From contig NC_134572.1 in the NCBI RefSeq assembly GCF_050947875.1, positions 122,693,105 to 122,757,104 of the forward strand: a DNA stretch of 64,000 bases. The letters run 5' to 3'. The notes under the pieces were generated by a model, which saw nothing but the letters and a program-made list of their open reading frames with translations, ran no database searches and was not told the DNA's origin. A program made the position numbers and the translations under genes. Shown in pieces: positions 46,005 through 56,086 of the stretch (position 1 is the first letter of the stretch; each line of letters opens with the position of its first letter). The stretch is from Dermacentor variabilis. Its lineage: Eukaryota > Arthropoda > Arachnida > Ixodida > Ixodidae.

Positions 46005-49000
46005 GCTTCAGAAAAAATTCTTTCGTGCTCTAGACCTACCTGTTGGCCTAGTTTTACTTACCATCTGAAGAATCAGATTAGGTTTGAATGACTGTACTAA
46101 AGATTTGCGCAATTAAGCATTCCCTGCTAGTTTGTGGTCACATAACTCACCAACCTCCTTGGCAACTTCCGTCATACACCTGCACATCCCTGAGTTCCTT
46201 TGGATGCCTACTCATTCCTTAACTTTCGAGTACGATGCGTTGAGAAAACGCCGTATCTATACTAAAGGATCGTACGTTAGCAAGTAGGGGATTGGTACAC
46301 CCAAGTGCATTTAAAGTGTGCTTCGATGTTGTATGACGGAAAAGAAAGCAGTGGAGGCGGCACCAGTGTATTCTATAACGGTGGCTCATAATCTTGAAGC
46401 CCACCCGTCTAAGCGGTGCATAATCATCTTGGTCAATAATCCTTATTTTTTTCTCGTTCGTCGACCTAAGTGTGATTTGGGAAAGGTTACCCTGCTGTTG
46501 GCTACTAATTCTTTCAGCGCCGTGCAATAGCCGTGGCTCTATGACCCCCAGCACTTCATACACCTGTCTTCATCAGCGTCTACAAACAAGGTGAAGGATG
46601 CAAACTACGCCCCTAATCCAGGCAGCGAGGAAAGACAATTATGCAGATTACCAACGGTCTGCACGCAACGCGATGGTGCATGCGTGCGTGCTGAAAGAGG
46701 GACATTTGAGCGCCACCGTATAATTAACTATTTCAGCGCTCACCGCGTTCCTGGACAACACACGTTGCGTCGAACGGCCACAAGCGCCTTGCGGCGCACT
46801 TTGCGTGGACAGGGCCCGAATCTGCACATACGTTTATCCCGCAGGGCATGTCTCGTCATATTGCGTGCATTATAGTGTTCACTGCCATCAGCGCGCGACT
46901 GCCTCATATGTCCTCTTTTCCGACCAATTAGCATTTCCCCTAGCAGTATATGGACATTAGAATCGTGGTGCCTACATGCTTTCTTTCGTTTTCCCCTAAA
47001 CATGCTTAACAGCACAGGCAACCATGCTATAGACATGCTCGACCATTTCGAGCTCGCGGGTGAGAGATTCGTTATCCCGGTGAAACATTTGAATTGCAAA
47101 GTCATGGTCATTACCTAGTGATAGATGCGATTATCAGCAGATGTTGCGCAGCAGCTGCATCCCGTGCGGAAACTTCGGTGGGGGAATTACACGCGGCCAC
47201 GCTTGCTTTTTCTTTTACCCCTGATGGGCCCCCTTTCTGCACCCACCCCACTTCTGCTTCTCCCTTTCTCTTGGAATTCATTGTCATCGCGCCTGCACAT
47301 AATTCTAATTTGACAACGCTTGGTGCAGGCAGCGTCTTCACGGAAAAATGGATTTCTTAAAAAGCAAGTACTTTAGGCCAAACCTTACTTGAAAAAGAAA
47401 TAGCAGGCAGTAGTAGTTTGAAATGAAAATTTTTATCGTATAGCAATAATACTTCGACAATTTCATGTTGTTTCGTTGAAGTTGTGCAGTTTCGGAAACA
47501 GACAGAAATAGCAGTCATACTTTTTGTGTTGAACCTTAAGTGACACGTTAACGTCTTTATACAGTCGGAACTACCTTAATGCCAAGTTTATCGTATTAAT
47601 GACATTGGTGCTAGGCTTTAAGGCTATTATGGAGCAAGAAACGAAAGAAAAACACACAGACTTAAAAACGCCAAGTTAGTGACAGCGCTAAGCAGCTGCA
47701 CTGCTATCTATTCCTTCTCATTATACAGCAATACCACCAATGCAACTGAGCAAATGTTTGCGCAAGCAATGCTAAAGACTGTGGTTCACTTGAGCGCCAC
47801 TGTGCACTACGATTCGATTTATCGGTGACATGGTGCATTTTGTTGCTCTCCGTTCCGTCAGGTGCATGAAAAAGGAAAGGCGCTTCTAAAGGTGTACACC
47901 TCAGCAGTGCAATATGCAGGTAGGATGGTGGCGACCACGGACTTCCGCATGAACGGATGCATATTGTATGTATGCACGCTTCAGGAACGTAGAACTCACA
48001 AGCGAGCATTGAGGCAATAAACAAAGCGGTCTGGTAGATCTCGGAAACCACGGAGCTAGCTTTTTGGCGGGTGAAGTAATCAGGTTTTGAAGGCAAATAT
48101 CTTTATCCTCCTGGGTTGCCATATGAGCGCATTTATCGGTTGGAACTTAATGTTCTGCAAGAAGCCAAGATCATTCTTGGACAAGTAAATTTACAGGTGT
48201 AAAAAATGGCAGGCGACCCTTTGAATCTTTGACTTAGGTGTCTTAGTGGCACTTGCACCTCGGCGTTGGTGTTTTTTAGGTTGAGGGAGTTAACGTCTTT
48301 CCCATGGCACGATATGCGAGAGAGGAGCGAGGGAGGCGAAGAGGAAGTGCTGCGCGCGCCACCTGGTGGGGCATAGCCCCCTAGCGAGCGGCGCACGAAG
48401 CGAAGCTTACGCGCCCTCTGAGATGCTGGCGTCAGAGCATGTAACGAGCGCGCGCGCGCAACTGTTGCGAGCAAGCGAGCGAGCGAACAGCTGCGGGCCA
48501 GGAGAGGAGAAGCGAGAGTTGTTGGATTGAAGTCATATCCGCTCGGCTAGGCAGATGTTCATTCTCTGCCAGGCAATTGTTTTCCATTAATTAGCCGGTT
48601 AACTATCGTGCCACCTTCTTGTCTGTGATGTCATTAATGACGTCATTACTTCCGCTCTCTAGTTCCTGGTTTCCAGGAATTTCGCCAAAGTCGCGCTCAC
48701 GTGTCGGGTCACTAAAGTATTTGATTGTGTGGTTTGGTGTGCGATAATCAGCGACTTCTAACCAATTCTTATTATTCCAGACACTTCAGTAACTCAACTT
48801 CTAACTAAACTTATGCTCTGACAACGAGACCTATGAAATCTGTACCGTACTATTTTTTCCGATTTATTTTGAATTTCTTCCCCGGCCGTCTCAGAACGTG
48901 AAACGGAAGTGCTGCGCAAGAAATATAGTGTTACTCGGTGCTCGCGCCACTGCAAATCAGCTTCAGTGACCTGCCAGTCACGCGATATTCAACCAAGGAT

Positions 49001-49240
49001 GACTGGGCGCAGGAAGACAGAAGGATACACCATTTATTGTTTGTTTTGGCTTCGTGCACTTAAAGGTATACTATAAACAAAAAGTTGACATTCACTTTAG
49101 CCTAAGCTAAAGAGGATGAAGGCGAAACGCTGCATGCTCACGAGACAGTCATTAAATTACTTGCCAGTCTCCTTTGAATGCGTTCTTACTTCCTATTATT
49201 TGTTTTCCCCCACAAAAGGTTGTGAATTCGAGTGCCTTAA
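46005..49240. other. No gene seen; GC-rich patch at about 48290-48490
   Basis: Non-coding DNA. 48290-48490 is GC-rich, with GCGCGCGC and GCGAGC runs and a CTCF-like site. Frames of up to 130 codons (47704-48096) show no domain. No repeat was firmly recognised. Confidence 0.5.
48356..48369 (-). promoter_or_regulatory. CTCF-type core motif match
   Basis: On the minus strand CCACCAGGTGGCGC matches CCRSYAGRKGGCRS exactly and is the closest of the three to the canonical vertebrate form. It sits in a GC-rich patch. Binding is inference. Confidence 0.4.
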
Positions 49241-49269
49241 CGTTATCCTAATTAACTATGCCTTAACTA

Positions 49270-49690
49270 ACCTAGCCTTAATATCAATGGTTGTGGGCTC
49301 GACCATCAATGGTGCCACCATCAATTGTGGTGCCACTGACTTTTGGTCCCACGAAAGACCGAGGGTTCAACTCCCGCCAAACGTCGTTGGTTCGCGTACC
49401 CTAATTACTGTTGCCTTATGTAGCATCAATGGTCGTGGGTACGAGTCCCACCAAAGACTGTGGGTTCGATCATCAATGGCGGCACCATCAGTTTTGGGTG
49501 CCATCGAATTTTGGTCTTACCAAAGGTTGACAGTTCGACTCCCACCAAAATTTGTTTGCCTTAATTAACTCTATCCTAATTACCTATGTTCTGATTCAAT
49601 TCGCTTTAATTAATGCCAAAGCTTATGAGTTTGGCTCCCACCAATGGTCGGGGGCTCGACGCCGGTCAATTTTGGTGCCATTGAATTATT
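49270..49690. repeat. Degenerate repeat cluster of T-arm-like phrases
   Basis: Phrases like GTGGGTTCGA and (A/G)GTTC(G/A)ACTCCC(A/G)CCAA recur near 49365, 49437, 49461 and 49531, with decayed forms near 49288 and 49648. They are separated by AATTTTGGTGCCATTGAATT-type words and TTAATTAAC spacers. The phrase resembles a tRNA T-arm/B box. Period is irregular, so this is a decayed array or clustered tRNA-derived fragments. No intact tRNA fold is present. Confidence 0.6.
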
Positions 49691-49921
49691 GTGCCCTAAC
49701 GCCGGACGGCCAGTTCTTCGAAAACGTCGGAGATCAGATTTTTTACAGAAAAATCTGTATATGACTAACCTTCCGTAATGTTTTTTCGGCATCCGGCCAC
49801 AGAAAGGGATTTAACGATTTCTAAAAAACGCATATGGGTTCAGTGTGGCGGCGGGGATGTCAAAATGCGGAACAGACGAGAACGCTGGCCGTGAACAATA
49901 GCGTGTCGTCAACGTTATCGC

Positions 49922-49930
49922 AGTATATAA
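49922..49930 (+). promoter_or_regulatory. Putative TATA box upstream of a short ORF
   Basis: AGTATATAAGC lies about 40-45 bp before the ATG at 49970. That spacing leaves room for a start site near 49950, although no clear arthropod TCAGT initiator is seen. Confidence 0.3.
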
Positions 49931-49969
49931 GCAGGATAAGTATCGGCGCTCAAAACAGCTGCGTTATCG

Positions 49970-50194
49970 ATGGGGCGGACACGTATAGTTCGTACACCTG
50001 AAGAACAACATGCATACGAGGATCGCCGGAGGGAACAGCAACAAGAATGTAAACGGCGCCGGCGCGCAATGACCACCGACGAAGAACGTTCTCGCGATGC
50101 CGTACGAAAGCCAAAATCGCGAGACCGGGCACCTCTGAACGAACAACGACGCCAGACTCGCAACGCAAACAATCAGAAACATTCGACTCTTTGA
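49970..50194 (+). CDS. Short Arg/Glu/Gln-rich ORF, possibly transposon-derived
   Basis: A 74-codon frame starts MGRTRIVRTPEEQHAYEDRR and continues with blocks such as RRREQQQECKRRRRAMTTDE. It is highly charged and predicted helical, with no hydrophobic segment, so any product would be a basic, coiled, probably nuclear peptide. A TATA-like box lies about 40 bp upstream, and an inverted pair (50193-50209 with 50258-50274) begins at the stop codon. I recall similar RTPEE-starting charged frames in tick repeats but cannot name a family. It may be a decayed mobile-element ORF; function unknown. Confidence 0.35.
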   Translation: MGRTRIVRTPEEQHAYEDRRREQQQECKRRRRAMTTDEERSRDAVRKPKSRDRAPLNEQRRQTRNANNQKHSTL

Positions 50195-50274
50195 AGATGG
50201 AGTGGCAGCGAGACTACATTGCTTTTCGTTTGAGAGCTTTGACTGTCGTCAGTTTTTGCTGCCATTCCATCTTC
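50193..50274. repeat. Inverted repeat at the 3' end of the short ORF
   Basis: GAAGATGGAGTGGCAGC (50193-50209) pairs with GCTGCCATTCCATCTTC (50258-50274), 16 of 17 positions, around a 48-base loop. It begins inside the stop codon of the preceding frame. Confidence 0.7.
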
Positions 50275-50577
50275 ACAGAGTGGAACGGTTGTCATGTTTT
50301 GATCCATGCGCCACTTAAGCCTTTCGCCTGAATGAACAACTTTCATATTCTTATGCTACCTTTAACGTCAGCAGTTCGAGGCATTTTATAGAGAGGACTA
50401 AGATTACCTCTTTAAGCGAATGACTTTCCTTGGCACTTCTGTCCATTGTTTTTTTTTTTTTTAGTGGGTGGTGGTCCGACTTTCTCCGTCATTTAATTGG
50501 TGCCGAGGCAAGAGCGCGACCTCTCAAGCAACCGCATTCGCAGCGCATTCGTCATCGAACGCGATTCTAGCTCTTTA
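50275..50577. other. No gene seen
   Basis: A short spacer with a 15-base poly-T run near 50448-50462. Nothing else was recognised. Confidence 0.5.
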
Positions 50578-50819
50578 AATGAAATTGAGTTTTGGGTTGT
50601 CACGCGCCAAAACGACGATTTCATTCTGAGACATGCCGTGGTGGGCGACTCCTGATTAATTTTGACAACTAGGGGATTTCTAACGTGCCCCCAATACAGG
50701 GGACGCGGGCGTTTTTGCATTTAGACCCCCATCTGAATGCGGCCGCCGCGTCCGCTATTTTATCCCGCGACCTCGTGCTTCGCAGCGCAACACCATAGCC
50801 GCTAAGCCTCCGCGGCGGT
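50578..50819 (-). mobile_element. Diverged Ruka-type SINE
   Basis: On the minus strand the head is CCGCCGCGGAGGCTTAGCGG (A box still recognisable). AGCACGAGGTCGCGGGAT, GGCGGCCGCATTCAGATGGG and GGCACGTTAGAAATCCCCTA follow, and the element ends near CGTTTTGGCGCGTGACAACC. Substitutions are frequent and the B box reads GGGATAAAATAGC, so it is old and probably inactive. No TSD was found. Confidence 0.85.
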
Positions 50820-51406
50820 ATGTAGCTGTTTGAGATGCACATGCTGTCCCGTGAGAGCTTTGGGGCATCCGAAGGTTCAGATGCACTTGGTGGAGCACTG
50901 TGGAAATTAAGAGCAGCCCTCATCTACTCCTACCACCCTTTCATGTTGTGGTCGCTCTGTAAAAGAAGGACGGCAGTCGCCTTTCACACTGGCGCGCGCG
51001 CCCTTGCAGACCAAGACATGTTTCACGAACTGACTTCTACGTATAGCATACGACCGCGGCATATGTACTAGTTAATGGATCCATTCTGCACGTAATTTCG
51101 TAATGAAACAACGAAAACTTCCTAAATATTCCCACAACAACGAATATACGCCTTCAATTGCATCCTTCCTTTAATAAGGGATGAGCTTTCTAGAAGCGCA
51201 CAGCTATTTGTTTACATTGACAATCATCGTCGATGGCTTCAGCGCACTTTTCTAATTTACGGTATAGGAAAATGAATATAGGATTGTTACTTGTTCAGCA
51301 GGCACTTGGGCACTTATAAGATTTAATTTTTATCGCGAAAGAAAGAAATTGATGTTCTTAGTCGCCGCAATAAATGCGACCCCTTGAAACAATTTTTGCA
51401 CGTTTG
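50820..51406. other. No gene seen
   Basis: Non-coding spacer between SINE copies. The 78-codon frame at 50835-51071 has no domain. Confidence 0.5.
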
Positions 51407-51416
51407 ATAGTAAGCC

Positions 51417-51655
51417 TTACCCGCCGTGGTTGCTCAGTGGCTATGGTGTTGGGCTGCTGAGTACGAGGTCGCGGGATCGAATCCCGGCCATGGCGGCCGC
51501 ATTTCGATGGGGGCGAAATGCGAAAACACCCGTGTGCTTAGATTTAGGTGCACGTTAAAGAACCCCAGGTGGTCAAAATTTCCGGAGTCCTCCACTACGG
51601 CGTGCCTCATAATCAGAAAGTGGTTTTGGCACGTAAAACACCAAATATTATTATT
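51417..51655 (+). mobile_element. Ruka-type SINE, young copy
   Basis: The head CCGCCGTGGTTGCTCAGTGG starts at 51421. The B box GGGATCGAATCCC is intact, and the body has GCATTTCGATGGGGGCGAAA and AAGAACCCCAGGTGG. It ends in an ATTATTATT tail. A perfect 10-bp TSD ATAGTAAGCC flanks it at 51407-51416 and 51656-51665. It differs from the copy at 53653 at only a few sites in the body. Confidence 0.95.
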
Positions 51656-51665
51656 ATAGTAAGCC

Positions 51666-52628
51666 AGTAACTTCCCTTTCACCCAACAACAAATGCTGAG
51701 CAGTTGTAAAATATTGATCATGAGACGCCTGGCATCAAATAAAGCAGACCTCTTCTTTTTAGTTACCCCCGAAATAGTTGTTCAGAAAGCTCAGGTTCTT
51801 GATTCGGCTTATGGGGATTTACGCCAACTTGCTATGCTGGTGTGAAATGGGCAAGCGTGGCACCTAAGTACCTTATCGTTCCTTTAGATGTACGTATAAA
51901 AGTTCAGGGGGCATTACTGCCGAAAATTTTACCGGCACTCCGACAATGTGTGGTTACGAGTACTTTTATTCCTCACCGTCATTCCTTATTAGGCTGAGCA
52001 GCGGCTCCTAACGTCTTCCTGGCTACACAAATATATAATAAACTGCAGATCCATCTCTGTGCCAGGCCTTACAATCGGCGTTTACATAGCATTGATATGT
52101 TTGTGTGGTCCTGTACCTTTGAAGCTTTAAGGCGTGATGAGTCATTACACACGTATGTGCTGGCGTACTTGGTATGGTGCATCTATTTCTGAGATAGATA
52201 CCTTTTCGTTTCATCGTTTTCCATATTTCACGCCCAGTACTGCGATCATTCATACAAGTTCACCAATTTTCTGCGTAGGCTAGCGCTTTTATCCACAAAT
52301 TCATAATGACCGCGTTCGTGGGTATTGATGTATGAAGCATAACGCACTATCCAATTTGTTTTCTTTTGGTTTTGTAGCTAGTGTTCAGAAAATTGCTATA
52401 CGATGATTTCATTTCCAATAACTTTCCCACCGCCCTTCGCACCGCTTTTGGTTCTCTGTTGTACATGTCAGGTCATAGCAACTTCAACGTGTCCGCAATA
52501 ATATTTCTTAGTGTATAAAAACATTTTTTTTCGTAAATTACACACTGACAATTCTCTACTAACGGTACAATGGTTCCAGAAAACGCTATATTTATGATTT
52601 TGGGAAGTTGCCACAAGCAAAATACGGG
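51666..52628. other. No gene seen
   Basis: Non-coding, AT-rich. No repeat or gene was recognised. Confidence 0.5.
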
Positions 52629-53175
52629 ACTTGAACCAAGGGACAACACGAAGAGCTACTGTCAACTGATGATTTAATGAAATGAACGCCAAGCTTTTAT
52701 AGATCACACGCGTGCGCACCCGAAAATCAACGTAAAAACCAATAAAAACACAGAGTGATCTTAACTAGGGGTGCGGTATAAATACTAAAAAAAATGCTGG
52801 CAGCCTACTGAGGCACCGAACACGTGTGTATGACATGGAAAAAAAAAGTTCTTTCTGAGAAACCGCAACTGACGGCGAACAAACGCTATCACCATCGTTA
52901 AAGCGTCGCCATGGCTACGGGGCTCTGCAATCTTTCCAGCTGGCCATTTTTCTGCCGATAATCTCAGTCTTTGAAAACAAAGGGCAGCCCAAGCAACTAC
53001 GGCAATGAATAGCCAAGTTCGACCCTCCAGCTGCCCCCAGGAAACGTTCACGCTTATGCAAGCGAACGTTAACCCACCTACCGGTTTGTCCAATGTAGTA
53101 TCTGCCACATCTTAGTGCAATCTTATATTTGACACGTGTCGCGCAAGGCACATGATTTTGCAAGGAGTCAAGATG
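52629..53175 (-). pseudogene. Penelope-like element remnant, GIY-YIG domain
   Basis: The minus strand from about 53163 reads VKYKIALRCGRYYIGQTGR, containing the degraded GIY half (KYK), an intact YIG and GQTGR. SNLAIHCRSC and CPLFSKTEIIGRK follow, the usual Cys/His-containing C-terminal part. A stop then ends the frame. GGACAACACGAAGAGC and TGTCAACTGATGATTTA near 52640-52680 resemble terminal sequence of tick Penelope-like elements. The RT domain is absent. It is a dead, 5'-truncated copy of a subfamily different from that at 9297-10020. Confidence 0.8.
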
Positions 53176-53637
53176 TTACAAGGTCCCATGATGTTACGTG
53201 CTATGCGCGCATATAGAACTTAATGAAAGGTTAGGAAGAAAACCTAAGCACGAAATTCACGGGGCCCGAACATGAACCTAATATTACGCTATTCTTGATG
53301 CATGAGCCCCCTTCAGTCACTATCATTCACAAATAGCATATAAAAAAAAAGATAATTATCACTTCCTAGTACGAACAGCGAAGCGAAATATCATAGCCGT
53401 AACATTCAAAGAATGGAAGACGGCAGCTTAGCAAATACAGAAATCTCAGGGGAATCATATTATAGGTCAGGTTAAATGAAAGAGTATTTCTTAGACTGCC
53501 CCTAGTTCATCAAATAGCGAAAGACTCCTTTAAAGATTCGAACGCACAGCGGCTCCATCTCCATCTGCCAACATGGAAGACCATGATGATGAGTGACCAT
53601 TAGGACTAGTCAAGTCGCCGTTTCTGAAGGCTTATCC
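53176..53637. other. No gene seen
   Basis: AT-rich spacer without recognisable features. Confidence 0.5.
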
Positions 53638-53652
53638 TAAAGCCATAGAATA

Positions 53653-53892
53653 CCCGCCGTGGTTGCTCAGTGGCTATGGTGTTGGGCTGCTGAGCACGAG
53701 GTCGCGGGATCGAATCCCGGCCACGGCGGCCGCATTTCGATGGGGGCGAAATGCGAAAACACCCGTGTGCTTAGATTTAGGTGCACATTAAAGAACCCCA
53801 GGTGGTCAAAATTTCCGGAGTCCTCCACTACGGCGTGCCTCATAATCAGAAAGTGGTTTTGGCACGTAAAACCACAAATATTAATTAATTAT
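53653..53892 (+). mobile_element. Ruka-type SINE, young copy
   Basis: The head, intact B box GGGATCGAATCCC and body are as in the copy at 51417, with roughly three substitutions over the shared ~225 bp. The tail is ATTAATTAATTAT. A perfect 15-bp TSD TAAAGCCATAGAATA lies at 53638-53652 and 53893-53907. Family members are transcribed by pol III from the internal A and B boxes and mobilised by LINE proteins in trans. Confidence 0.96.
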
Positions 53893-53907
53893 TAAAGCCA
53901 TAGAATA

Positions 53908-54681
53908 AGGCACACTGTTTGAATAATAAATTTCCGATTAGATAGATAGATAGCCTTCCAGCATGCGCTATAAATTTTCAGAAGGGAGCTTTCTGTTCTA
54001 TTGAATTTCTCAAAGACCGATTTGTCCAGCCTGTGAGGACACTTAGCAGCATTTAGTAAGAGCAATCAATCACCTGATTTTATAAGACGAGATTTGATGA
54101 AGTACAGACATTCTCCTTTTGCTCCCAGATGCCGGACAGTTGGCTTTCTTTCAAAAGTGTTACTTATAAGTGACAGTTATACGCGACGTGCTTATGGCAG
54201 ACGTATCTACATGGAACATTTACTCTGCACAAGTTGTAATGAGACCCTCCGGCGGATGAATTTTTATACCAATGCGTCAAATGGCACATTGAGCGAAAAA
54301 GCCGACATCTGTCTTTTGTAGCAGTGAAGCGACAGGTAAATTCCCGTCGGCTGCGACGTCACATCACGACCGCGCCTTAATGGAGCAGAACTGGTGAAAG
54401 GCAACACCTTCTGCTGCGATAACGCGCCAAGTTTTGCGTGAAGGGAGAGGGCGTCGCCGCGATGCCGCGTCACCCTCGCTCTCACTCTTGGAAGATGTGC
54501 TATCCACGTGTTCCTTGTCTGCGCAAACTCTCGCCTGAATTCTAACTTCAGCTGGAAAAGGCCAAGTAAAAACGCGGCAGGTGTCTCAACGTGGTCGCTT
54601 GCCCGCGAGGAGTTCCTAAATCGAAGTACCGTACCGCTAAGCAGCGTCCGTTACTCATAAGAAAAGCACATGTGTCCGCCG
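53908..54681. other. No gene seen
   Basis: A short GATA run lies near 53938-53953. Otherwise this is non-coding DNA, with a GC-richer part at 54340-54480 that has no supported ORF. Confidence 0.5.
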
Positions 54682-54689
54682 ATATATAA

Positions 54690-54727
<38 letters not shown>
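54682..54727. repeat. Compound (TA)n/(TG)n microsatellite
   Basis: A short ATATATAAATATATAT run is followed by about 16 TG units. Confidence 0.95.
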
Positions 54728-54730
<3 letters not shown>

Positions 54731-55007
54731 ACATGCTAGATGCATGTGTATACCTGGCATCAACCGCCCATTCCTCCTCTCGAGTAGGTATCGTTATGCG
54801 CGGAGCAGATAATTGGTGATCAGTTAGACTAGCCTAATTGTTTCTAAGGGATAAGTACTGCAGTGGACGGTGACTGAACATTAGAGCTGTTTTTAAATAT
54901 TTTAATAGGGCTCTTTTATATTTAAGAAATTTGTCGTCATACATAGTGGACCTATTGGACTCTAGACAAAGACTAACTAAAAGATGACCGCCCTAGCACA
55001 TCGTAAA

Positions 55008-56086
55008 GATGGTTAAAGGGACACTAAAGGTTACCAGAAAGTCAAGTTAAAGTGGAAGAGCAATGTTCTAGAACGTCTAAGGCGTCAATATAATCGCGAA
55101 CAGAGCTTTAGTAACCGAGAAATTGAGGTAAATGCATGACACGATTTGAGCGACATTCAGCGACATTCCGGTACTAGCCCGATGACGAAAGCACTCCTCA
55201 TAATTTGTGTTACTAATACTCAACTACTTGTATTGAAAATATCATTTCATTCGATTATAAGACGGAAGAAAATGCTACTTGTCTACGTCTATTTGATTCT
55301 ATGAAAAAAAAAACATTTTGACGTTACCGTTCTGTAGTATGGGTGGTCGAAAGGTTTCGTTTTCACTCGACTCTGCGCGCTCGACTCTGCGCCGCGCACG
55401 CTTTGGAGTTTCAGTAGTTTCGTTATCGCGTCGTGCTGTGCGGGTTCTGCTGGCTCGCGAAACTTTCATTTCGAACAAGCAGTGAGAATGCCACGTCCTT
55501 GTGATGTCGTGGGAAGCCCTCGTTGCTTTCCCGCTCCGAAGAGCCGGTGTCGAGGCCGCCGTCGTAGTACGCAACGACGCCGGCAGCGCGAGCCCTCAGC
55601 AGCAGGTCGCGCTCGTCAGTGCTCAAATCGCTGAAGTTGAGCCCAGCATCGCGAGCCAATCTGTCGTTGTCAGGGTCCATTGCGACGAGCGTGGAAGTTT
55701 GCGTCATAGAATAAAGTACCGGCTTATGGTCGCGTGTTTCTCCTTCCGCTAGCCACAATATTCCCGCTTTCGCTCTGCCGTCGGCTCTGTCTTGGCTCTG
55801 TTTCTGGCCGCACGTTTGCGTTTGGCGCGGAAAAGCCGTAGCGCCGTCTGCGGACGTCGTTCTACTCACCGATGGCGCAACGTCACTATGAGACCATGAT
55901 GTCAGTACTCCTCGATCGGAGGGCGGGCGATTTGAACTGCGCTAGAGGTACGCGGACGCTTCAGAACGCATTTTCTCTTAATATAAGCCTCTCCTTGGCA
56001 CGAAACATGCGTTTAGAGGTTTCTGGGATGATATTTCAACAGTCCACGTTCACTTAATAGTAACCTTTAGTGTCCCTTTAACCATC
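55008..56086. mobile_element. 1,079-bp TIR element (TTAAAGGGACACTAAAG family)
   Basis: The 27-bp inverted ends are identical: 55008-55034 begins GATGGTTAAAGGGACACTAA and 56060-56086 is its reverse complement. GGGACACTAAAG ends are very common in ticks, which supports a MITE or other non-autonomous DNA transposon. The central part (55360-55870) is GC-richer than the flanks and holds a 148-codon minus-strand frame. No transposase motif is visible. The TSD is not resolved because the immediate flanks are similar. Confidence 0.85.
55423..55869 (-). CDS. Hypothetical ORF inside TIR element
   Basis: A 148-codon frame beginning MSRTTSADG sits wholly inside the TIR element. Its middle part reads VAMDPDNDRLARDAGLNFSD followed by LSTDERDLLLRARAAG, an acidic, Asp/Leu/Arg-rich stretch that looks protein-like and may be helical. 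The rest is low-complexity Ser/Arg/Gln. There is no signal peptide, membrane segment or known domain. It may be a captured gene fragment, a transposon accessory ORF, or an effect of the GC-rich composition. An internal ATG at the MDPDN residues would give a shorter product. Confidence 0.35.
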   Translation of the reverse strand: MSRTTSADGATAFPRQTQTCGQKQSQDRADGRAKAGILWLAEGETRDHKPVLYSMTQTSTLVAMDPDNDRLARDAGLNFSDLSTDERDLLLRARAAGVVAYYDGGLDTGSSERESNEGFPRHHKDVAFSLLVRNESFASQQNPHSTTR

